Shown: in pieces, positions 16,399 through 22,200 of the stretch | Layout of the letters: every line of letters starts with the position of its first letter | How positions within the stretch are numbered: position 1 is the first letter of the stretch | Translations under genes and position numbers: made by a program | Assembly (NCBI GenBank): GCA_001839685.1 | Contig: MLAK01001295.1 | Coordinates: 1 to 22,200, forward strand | DNA from: Tritrichomonas foetus | Lineage: Eukaryota > Parabasalia > Tritrichomonadida > Tritrichomonadidae | DNA: 22,200 bases | Direction of reading: 5' to 3' | The notes under the pieces: model-generated | What the model was told of the DNA's origin: nothing | The model's database searches: none | What the model saw: the letters and a program-made list of their open reading frames with translations, nothing else

Positions 16399-17328
16399 TT
16401 AATCAATATAAGGAAGTTTTGGAGGAATTTGAACACGTGCAATATTCAAATAGGGATCTGATCCATATTTTCTTTTCATGAATTGTGATTCAACCCGATT
16501 TTCTTGTAACAAAATGGCATGGACAATTCGAACATATGGAATTAATTCAGTAAATGTGTACTGCGTATAGTGTTGTAATTCTGCAGTCCAAGGAATGACT
16601 CCACCTATTAGCCGAGTGATGGCGATTGCTGTTGCAGCAACTGCACTTGGCTTTATAGTCAAAAAGTCAACAGATGTCAAACAAAGTTCGAGAACATATT
16701 TTGAAAAAAGTATTGTTTCACGTGATTGTTCATTCGCTCTTAAAAACAGATTCAGAAAGATATATGACGTAGGAAAAATCAAACTGTAATCAATGGCTTC
16801 TAAAACTTTAGGCTCGGTTTGAGCTAAATCTGATTTACGAAAACTATTCTCAGAAAGAATCATAATTTGCTCAATACTTATCGGTACAACATCTTCACTT
16901 TTTGAGGCAATTAGCATTGATGCACAGCCTATCAGTAGTAAGTCTTTTTTCGGAATCGAAATTTTCCGAAAAATTTTATCAACAATTGAAGTCGCCACAA
17001 AGAGAGTATTGGTTGAGAGCTGGCATTTAAAATTGAGTCTGCACATCCAATCAATCAAACAGGCACGATCAACTGGCAAAATTTCTTGAGGCGCAAATTC
17101 TTTGAGATTGCTGCAAATTTGACATTCATCCTTTCTCATTTCGTGGTATATTATAGGATCATATTCGCAAATATCTTGAGGATCGAAAGGATTTCCGAAA
17201 GAAATATCAATAAATGGAAATACTGGAATCTGCTGAAGCTTGTATGATGTTACATTTTCTTGTCGACTAGGTTTCGTATTTTCAATATCGAAAGTCTGAA
17301 CGTGGAAGCTTGGGAGACCAGCAATCAT
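16399..17328 (-). CDS. Mitotic (A/B-type) cyclin
   Basis: Regulatory subunit of a cyclin-dependent kinase; 309 residues. The N-terminal cyclin box spans about 57-185: YHEMRKDE (61-68), then DRACLIDWMCRL (87-98), with the Arg and Asp-Trp of the cyclin A/B signature, TSIVDKIF (113-120), LLIGCASMLIASKSED (131-146) with the Lys and Glu that contact the kinase, and LEAIDYSLIFPTSYIFL (176-192). A C-terminal box follows (KYVLELCLTS onwards). The N-terminal region is only ~55 residues and shows no RxxLxxxxN destruction box; a different degradation signal or none may be used. The KEN sequence is also absent. The stop is TAA and a strong palindrome lies just after it. The subtype among mitotic cyclins is not resolved. 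Confidence 0.92.
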   Translation of the reverse strand: MIAGLPSFHVQTFDIENTKPSRQENVTSYKLQQIPVFPFIDISFGNPFDPQDICEYDPIIYHEMRKDECQICSNLKEFAPQEILPVDRACLIDWMCRLNFKCQLSTNTLFVATSIVDKIFRKISIPKKDLLLIGCASMLIASKSEDVVPISIEQIMILSENSFRKSDLAQTEPKVLEAIDYSLIFPTSYIFLNLFLRANEQSRETILFSKYVLELCLTSVDFLTIKPSAVAATAIAITRLIGGVIPWTAELQHYTQYTFTELIPYVRIVHAILLQENRVESQFMKRKYGSDPYLNIARVQIPPKLPYID

Positions 17329-17580
17329 TTTAATTCTATTTTCTTAACGTAAACTTCCCTTTTATCAAAAAGTTTGTTGTTTATCCCCCTATTCAAAATC
17401 TTCTGAAAAGTTGCGTGTTTCTTCGTGATCACAGAAATTTCTAAGATTGAGCAACACTACATACTAATATATGAATAACAATTCTATAGCTATTTATATA
17501 CTTATGTTTGTAAGAAAATCATGATGACTGTCAATAATTATTAATTTTTTCCATTTGTAGAAAATATTATTATTATTTTT

Positions 17581-18303
17581 TCACTGAAGTGAGATTTTTC
17601 CAGAAGCAATCAATTCTTGAACCATTAAGAAATTAGTTAAGGATGCTGGCTCGTTGGCATATTTCCATGATTCTTCAAATGGAATTACATGAAGTGATAT
17701 TTGTTCATCTTCTTCAGCACCTCTTTGCTTCCCTTCATACTCCATTATCTCATTCTTAGTCAATTTTTGTATAACTAGATAAAACAACATTGACTGGTCA
17801 AAACGTGGATGATTTAAATACGTTTTTGGATGTTCAGGGCAAAATAATTGAGACACTTGGATCATATCACTAACATCACAATGAATTCCCACTTCTTCTG
17901 CGAGCTCACGAGCAGCGGTGGCAAGGAAATCTTTGGATCCATCTGTTGAGCCAGCTGGAAATTCATACATTATTTTTCCGCACCCAACTCTTGGTTGTTG
18001 CACCAAAACAGTGAAATTTTCGTTTGTATCTATCGAATGAAGTAAAACTAAAACCATGCATGATTCACCACTTAATATAAACTTCTCGGTATTTTTAATA
18101 TTATTCAGAGTATAATTTGCTTCTATTTCAACATATCCTATTCGTTTCCCGAAAAGATCGATTGTGACAATTGATGCATCTTCAATATGTACCGAAGGAT
18201 CTAATCTATTTCGCCAATTATGAATCAATTGGGAATTTTCTACAATATCTGCTGCGATATTATCTGGGATTTTTAAAGGAAATCCAAAAGTATTCAGAGT
18301 CAT
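17581..18303 (-). CDS. Nudix hydrolase, NUDT14/NUDX14-like
   Basis: A 240-residue hydrolase of nucleoside diphosphate-linked compounds; relatives of this layout cleave ADP-ribose, ADP-glucose or UDP-sugars. The Nudix box runs from Gly118 to Ile140, GSTDGSKDFLATAARELAEEVGI. Its core RELAEEVG (132-139) is intact and supplies the metal-binding Glu residues, but the first consensus Glu is Lys124. Plant NUDX14-type enzymes also lack it, as far as I recall. FPAG precedes the box, the N-terminal beta-rich segment (IEDASIVTIDLFGKRIGYVE, 40-59) is present, and after the box come EGKQRGAEEDEQISLHVIPF and the WKYANEP stretch, in the order seen in the NUDX14 group. The start ATG is 8 bp from an M3-consensus box. 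Confidence 0.88.
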   Translation of the reverse strand: MTLNTFGFPLKIPDNIAADIVENSQLIHNWRNRLDPSVHIEDASIVTIDLFGKRIGYVEIEANYTLNNIKNTEKFILSGESCMVLVLLHSIDTNENFTVLVQQPRVGCGKIMYEFPAGSTDGSKDFLATAARELAEEVGIHCDVSDMIQVSQLFCPEHPKTYLNHPRFDQSMLFYLVIQKLTKNEIMEYEGKQRGAEEDEQISLHVIPFEESWKYANEPASLTNFLMVQELIASGKISLQ

Positions 18304-18311
18304 TTGAATTT

Positions 18312-18319
18312 AAACGGTC
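18312..18319 (-). promoter_or_regulatory. M3-consensus box before the Nudix gene
   Basis: GACCGTTT on the minus strand fits (A/G/T)(A/G)C(G/C)G(T/C)T(T/A/G). It lies 8 bp before the start codon, which would put transcription start elements very close to, or overlapping, the ATG. Confidence 0.45.
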
Positions 18320-18489
18320 TCTTGCAGAAATTACATAAGATTTATTTACATACATATTCCTGAAATAACTATTTTCTAGAATAACAATTTTTACTTATGC
18401 ATTACAAACAAACTTGAAACAGATTTCAACCTCATTTGGTTGATTATTCAGGTGAAATTAACTTTATGTTGTTGCACTTGTATATATAT

Positions 18490-18560
18490 AGTGAGACCTG
18501 TATTACCGTGAATATTTAAGGTCAAATGAAAAGCCAAATTAACGAAAAGTGTTCACGGTT
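18490..18560. mobile_element. Possible solo terminal repeat of a pogo/Tigger-like DNA transposon
   Basis: After a run of TA repeats comes AGTGAGACCTGTATTACCG (18490-18508), then an inverted pair ACCGTGAA (18505-18512) and TTCACGGT (18552-18559), with AATTAACG between. The layout (AGTG-ACCT-TTA-CGTGAA with a mirrored CACGGTTAA, next to TA) is like the ends of TA-targeting pogo/Tigger/jerky elements. No second end or transposase is present, so this is at most a relic. Confidence 0.25.
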
Positions 18561-18793
18561 AAACATTTACTGTTACATTCTCATCTCTGCATTCTTGAGC
18601 AAAATTCATCAATATGTATATAAACTGTACATGGTGTACACCACTACGTGATAAATATAAGATGTTCGATACAAGCTTACTTTAAAACATTTTTACCATA
18701 TTTTTGGAGATATCATAAAATAGGTGAAAAAAGAAAATAAGGGTTACTCTAGAATGAAATAATATTAGTTATATTTAGTTTTTATTTTAAATT

Positions 18794-19426
18794 TCAATTA
18801 AGACGAATCTGTTGAATGTATTTAGTGTACAAGTAAATGCAAAGGAACAAAAGAATTTGGAATCCAATGAAGTAGGAAACAGCTTGTGCTGTAGTTGTCC
18901 TTTTGTATTGTCCAACGGCTCCTTTAACTTTTTTGTTAACTTGGTCGGCAATTCCGCGGTTCTTTTCGATGGATTCTGTGACGATTTTTCTAAGCGAGCT
19001 GATGATATCTTTTCTGACGCTTTTCATTGACTCTTGAAGTTCGACCCTGGTTTCATTGACCAATTTATCGATATCGGATTTGAGCTGGTCAACGTCGGCT
19101 TGAAGTTCTTGGAATTGCTTTTTCATTTCTCTGTCTCTCACATCAACAGAATTCAATACTGTGTGAAGATGAGCGCCGATTTCATATTCGATTTCATAGC
19201 GAGTTGCTGCGGTATCGATAATTGTGGCCAATTCGGTTAGCGCCCAGATTATGGCCTGATATTTTTGGCCCTGTGTCTTTAATTTGTCGAAATCTTTGAG
19301 ATATTTATCTGCTAAAGTTTCTTGGTTGTCTTCCAAATCTTCGGTTTGGTTAGATCCTTTTTCTGCGGCGGGTTGTGCTGAAAAGCAGAATCCGAATAGT
19401 AAATAAATCTGTAAGAGTCCAAACAT
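18794..19426 (-). CDS. Secretory-pathway protein: signal peptide, coiled coil, one TM segment
   Basis: I chose ATG 19424-19426 (210 residues); the longer frame starts on GTG. The product begins with a signal peptide (MFGLLQIYLLFGFCFSAQPA, cleavage near 17-20), then an acidic linker with a glycosylation sequon at Asn26 (NQT), a helical region (40-95), a coiled coil (about 95-170, with a second sequon, NET at 124), a hydrophobic TM segment (181-201, AVSYFIGFQILLFLCIYLY) and a short tail TKYIQQIRLN. This is type I topology with a lumenal coiled coil. It resembles the stem-TM-tail of ER/Golgi cargo receptors (p24 or ERGIC-53 types), but no GOLD or lectin domain precedes the coil, so the family is unassigned. 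The tail has no KKxx or diphenylalanine sorting signal. Confidence 0.85.
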   Translation of the reverse strand: MFGLLQIYLLFGFCFSAQPAAEKGSNQTEDLEDNQETLADKYLKDFDKLKTQGQKYQAIIWALTELATIIDTAATRYEIEYEIGAHLHTVLNSVDVRDREMKKQFQELQADVDQLKSDIDKLVNETRVELQESMKSVRKDIISSLRKIVTESIEKNRGIADQVNKKVKGAVGQYKRTTTAQAVSYFIGFQILLFLCIYLYTKYIQQIRLN

Positions 19427-19600
19427 ATTGATGCTCCAAAACCGATTTTTCGAGGTCGAATAATTCACGTTTCAGTTTATGGAACACACAAAAAATTGAA
19501 ATAAACTTTTTGATAGCATCTCTTTCTTATGTTTTCTATCAACTATCTGCACCATTCACATTGATGAATACCACTCTGCATGAATAACATTGCAGATATA

Positions 19601-19658
19601 ATGTAAATCATTCATAAAGATTAATTAAGTCAATGTCTTTTTCCATAATGATTTACAT
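19601..19658. repeat. Perfect 12-bp inverted repeat
   Basis: ATGTAAATCATT (19601-19612) and AATGATTTACAT (19647-19658) are perfect reverse complements around 34 bp. It is unrelated to any stop codon here and might be a binding site pair, hairpin or remnant of a small element. Confidence 0.65.
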
Positions 19659-20026
19659 GTATAATATTTGTAAAATTTATGATTTAATAGTTACAATTCC
19701 ATCATAAAATTTATTTCCATTAGGCTTATTCTGTAATATTACTTTTTTTAAGATATGCTGTAATAAATCAGATTCAATCAAATTTCATATTTTTCATAAG
19801 TCATCTTTATGGATATACCTGTTGCGTTAAGTATGGTATAATTAAAACCAATCAATTTTATTATTTTTTATTGAGATGTAAATGATATCGAGGAGAAATG
19901 AGATGAAAATAGTAACTTTTTGAGTGTCATAACAGGAAACACAGAAATTTAAGAATCATTTAAAAAGTGAGATTTCATAATCAAAATTTTCCTTGAAACA
20001 AAATTTTGAATATATTTTTTTGAAAT

Positions 20027-20031
20027 TCATT
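20027..20031 (+). promoter_or_regulatory. Inr-like element of the Rab gene
   Basis: TCATT fits TCA(+1)Y(T/A). It would give a 37-nt 5' UTR before ATG 20066. Confidence 0.4.
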
Positions 20032-20065
20032 TAATCGTACATATCAAAAAGTTATCTTTATATCG

Positions 20066-20701
20066 ATGAAAACTAAAGCAATCAGTGCAACCTACAAAAT
20101 TGTTGTTGTTGGACCATCCGGTGTTGGTAAAACCGCTCTTGTTCAAAGGCTTGTTGAAGGCACTTTTCAATCAGAAACTCAAAGCACCGTTGGTGTCGAA
20201 TTTAAATCTTTTATCGTTCAATTAGATAACCAAAGCATCAAACTCCAAATATGGGACACTGCAGGCCAGGAACGCTTCAAGTCTGTTTCAAAAGCTTATT
20301 ACAGAAACGCAATCGGCGCAATTCTCGTATACGATATTTCTAACGTTGTTAGCTTTGATTCTTTATCAACGTGGCTTAACGACTTACAGCAGTTGTGTAT
20401 CCCAAATGCTTTTATTCTACTTGTTGGCAACAAATCAGATATGGAGTCGACTCGACAAGTTGGCGTTCAACAAGCTCAAGACTACGCCCAGCAAAACCAT
20501 ATTGAATTTCTTGAAACTTCAGCAATGAATGGAAATAATGTAAACGAGGCATTTACGAGATTAACTTATGGAATTGTGAATCGAGTGAAAAATGGACAAA
20601 TTCAGGTGAATCCACTTGCAACGAAGAGCTCACCATTCAAAATTGAACAAGAAGAACCTAAACAACAAGATCAAAGGAAAAACGAAAATGGATGCTGCTG
20701 A
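20066..20701 (+). CDS. Rab GTPase, Rab4/Rab14-like
   Basis: Membrane-traffic GTPase of 211 residues. P-loop GPSGVGKT (16-23), switch I Thr41 in STVGVEF, WDTAGQE (63-69) with the catalytic Gln, GNKSD (121-125), ETSA (150-153), and a C-terminal GCC for double geranylgeranylation, preceded by a variable acidic/Gln-rich tail. RFKSVSKAYYRNAIGAILVYD and TWLNDLQQL agree best with the Rab2/4/14 group, which acts at early/recycling endosomes and the Golgi. All motifs for nucleotide cycling are intact. Trichomonads have large Rab families, so the exact orthologue cannot be fixed from sequence alone. The stop TGA directly follows the two Cys codons. Confidence 0.95.
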   Translation: MKTKAISATYKIVVVGPSGVGKTALVQRLVEGTFQSETQSTVGVEFKSFIVQLDNQSIKLQIWDTAGQERFKSVSKAYYRNAIGAILVYDISNVVSFDSLSTWLNDLQQLCIPNAFILLVGNKSDMESTRQVGVQQAQDYAQQNHIEFLETSAMNGNNVNEAFTRLTYGIVNRVKNGQIQVNPLATKSSPFKIEQEEPKQQDQRKNENGCC

Positions 20702-21084
20702 TATTTTTGCAGACGATGATTATTTGGTATTTATTAGTAAATATTTGAATAATACTATCATACTCTATCTATAATTATATTATTTATTAAAAAGGAATAC
20801 TGCCAGAAATAATGAAGAACTATCCAAAAAAGATTCCGATCGTTTTTGGTCAATTCGAAAGGTGAATGAGAATTTCTGGTTTGTCTTTTGTTCATAATAC
20901 AGAGATATATAAAGGAATTATTCAAAAGATGACTTTAATACGGCTATATAACAAACTCATTGATAATTAAGAAACAACGATTACTGTCAAAATGCGCAGG
21001 CTTTAGTTGATGAGTGGGATAGATTTTACGGTTATGGTCAAAATAATTGAGACTTTATTTGATGCAAAAAATTTACGGATTTTG
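20702..21084. other. Spacer before the right-end gene
   Basis: No supported gene. Two promoter-like elements occur: TCGTTTTTGGTC (20840-20851) and TACGGTTATGGTC (21027-21039). A plus-strand frame continues from the next gene back to 21010, discussed there. Confidence 0.55.
21027..21039 (+). promoter_or_regulatory. M3 plus TGGTC element before the right-end gene
   Basis: TACGGTTA (21027-21034) fits the M3 consensus and runs directly into TGGTC, the same composite as in the L29 promoter (CGGTT-N-TGGTC). It lies 46 bp before ATG 21085, a spacing like a normal core promoter. Confidence 0.5.
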
Positions 21085-21630
21085 ATGAGTGGAAATTATC
21101 ACTTTTATTCTTCCTCGTATCAAAACGATAGTTCGGGATGGGGAGGAAATACATATGCCAGAAGGGAAAATATATCACGTGAACTTAATGTAAATGAAAT
21201 AGCTGCAAATAGTAGCTCAGTTCGACGATGCATGAATTCTCTAAATACGAAATGCAACCCAATCTCCACACCCACATCATTATATCGTTCTTCATATGTT
21301 TCACAGATACCAGCAAATCGGGGTTACAAATCGACATATTCCAATCGCTGTCCACAAGCCCCACCACCGCCCAACGCTGCAAATCCACAATATTTAAGAC
21401 CCACTACCGAATATGGGTCAAGATTTCCTCCTCCGAATCCAAAACCATTTATCAGCCAAGATTTGGTTGATCGCTGTTCGACGGCCTCAATCAATACAAG
21501 ATCGCACCGAGGCGCCCAGGTGTTATCCCCGCAATGGAACTCCACATACCGCCAAAGCTATTGCGAAAAAACTCGCGAATTGTCCTTTTCTCCTGCAATC
21601 ACTTTCTACAATGCTACAAATTTAAGGTAA
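21085..21630 (+). CDS. Low-complexity Ser/Tyr/Asn/Pro-rich protein
   Basis: I chose ATG 21085 (181 residues, MSGNYHFYSSSYQNDSSGWG). An in-frame ATG at 21010 would add 25 residues but sits upstream of the promoter element at 21027. No family recognised. The protein is rich in Ser, Asn, Tyr, Arg and Pro, with a PPPP run near the middle, a PPPNPKPF segment and no predicted helix, TM segment or signal peptide. It is probably intrinsically disordered. The tyrosine and proline content would suit a scaffold or substrate protein, but this is a guess. The existence of the gene is less sure than for the others, because low complexity weakens coding evidence; the frame is nevertheless free of stops for over 540 bp in AT-rich DNA. 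Stop TAA. Confidence 0.65.
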   Translation: MSGNYHFYSSSYQNDSSGWGGNTYARRENISRELNVNEIAANSSSVRRCMNSLNTKCNPISTPTSLYRSSYVSQIPANRGYKSTYSNRCPQAPPPPNAANPQYLRPTTEYGSRFPPPNPKPFISQDLVDRCSTASINTRSHRGAQVLSPQWNSTYRQSYCEKTRELSFSPAITFYNATNLR

Positions 21631-22200
21631 TCAATTCTTTTCATCGACAAGCGATCCTTGTTAAGTCTATATAAATAGATTATAAATTCCTTGTTTTCTT
21701 AAAATAAACTTTTTGTTTTCATTTCCCATTTCTCACTTTCCATCTTCCACTTCTCTTTTTCCATTTCTCATTTCTCACTTTCCTTTTTCCTTTTTCATTT
21801 CTCATTTTCATTTTCATTTTCCATTTTCCATTTCTCATTTTCCATTTTCCATTTCTCATTTTCCATTTTCCATTTCTCATTTTCCATTTTCCATTTCTCA
21901 TTTTCACTTTCATTTCTCATTTTCGTTGACTAATTTATCTGACCAAATCGAATAGTTTAGAAAGGAGTGAAAGATTATTCATTTTTGTGTTCGTTCTTAC
22001 TCAGAATCAAGAAGATATCAAATAAATCTATCAAAAAAGAACTCATTATCTGAAAAATATGAATTATTTGATTTGTTCTGGGAAATTGCGCTTTCTTGTT
22101 AAAAAAAAGTCAAAATACCCACTTGATGCATATTTGTCCTCATTTATTTACAACTTTAAGGATGTAGTCTCACCGATCAAAAAGCACTCAAAATATGTTT
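21631..22200. other. Right-end spacer with simple-sequence tract
   Basis: No gene seen. It begins with the 3' flank of the Ser/Tyr-rich gene, holds the CATTT-type repeat tract, then unremarkable AT-rich DNA to the edge. Both frames that stay open across the tract are products of the 21-bp period. Confidence 0.65.
21717..21925. repeat. Tandem repeat tract of 21-bp units and degenerate copies
   Basis: Four identical 21-bp units (TCCATTTTCCATTTCTCATT plus T) fill 21820-21903. Shorter variants (CATTTCTCA, CATTTTC, CACTTTC) extend the tract on both sides from about 21717 to 21925. Almost every base of the plus strand is T, C or isolated A. The unit is a multiple of three, so both strands read as repetitive heptapeptides without being genes. 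Confidence 0.9.

Larger units (their letters stand above)
18304..18793. other. Spacer between Nudix and TM-protein genes
   Basis: No gene seen. It holds the M3 box of the Nudix gene at the left and a sequence at 18490-18560 that resembles one end of a DNA transposon. Confidence 0.55.
19427..20065. other. Spacer between divergent TM-protein and Rab genes
   Basis: No gene seen. Two starts face away from each other, so this is a bidirectional upstream region. It contains the inverted repeat at 19601-19658. Confidence 0.6.

Noticed and set aside
21713..21955. Heptapeptide-repeat ORFs on both strands across the CATTT tract
   Set aside because: They arise from the 21-bp period; homology-free repeats with no promoter or unique sequence.

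Overview
The window looks like nuclear DNA of a compact, AT-rich, intron-poor protist, most likely a parabasalid (Trichomonas/Tritrichomonas type). Three observations support this. The proteins are plainly eukaryotic: ribosomal proteins uS4 and eL29, calmodulin, a mitotic-type cyclin, Rab and ARL GTPases, and an importin. No gene needs an intron to stay open. Several start codons lie a few tens of bases or less after sequences matching the published Trichomonas vaginalis core-promoter elements: Inr TCA(+1)Y(T/A), the Myb-like M3 element, and M5 CCTTTTA. The species assignment is inference. I see no tRNA, rRNA, CRISPR array, plasmid or phage feature.

Fifteen protein genes can be supported. From left to right: 40S ribosomal protein S9 (-); a lysine/glycine-rich basic protein (+); a serine-rich coiled-coil protein (-); an ARM-like helical-repeat protein (+); a DDX56/Dbp9-type DEAD-box helicase (+); an unidentified 488-residue protein (-); calmodulin (-); an ARL16-like GTPase (-); 60S ribosomal protein L29 (+); an importin-beta-family karyopherin (-); a mitotic-type cyclin (-); a NUDT14/NUDX14-like Nudix hydrolase (-); a signal-peptide/coiled-coil/single-TM protein (-); a Rab4/14-like GTPase (+); and a low-complexity Ser/Tyr/Pro protein (+). 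Gaps of 0.1-1.2 kb between genes are AT-rich and hold promoter elements, inverted repeats and, at the right end, a 21-bp tandem repeat. Three starts were moved downstream of the longest possible ORF (ARM-like protein, calmodulin, TM protein), and one more (right-end protein) was chosen from its promoter.

There is no operon logic. Several genes do belong to ribosome production: S9, L29, the DDX56/Dbp9 helicase and possibly the importin and the basic protein. S9, the basic protein and L29 share a promoter block, AGCGGTT(K)TGGYC followed by CCTTTT. In S9 and L29 a second M3-like box lies exactly 10 bp upstream of the first. This candidate ribosome-gene promoter architecture is the strongest non-coding signal in the window. 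The second is a recurring pattern of hairpin-forming palindromes shortly downstream of stop codons (S9, basic protein, ARM protein, helicase, importin, cyclin).
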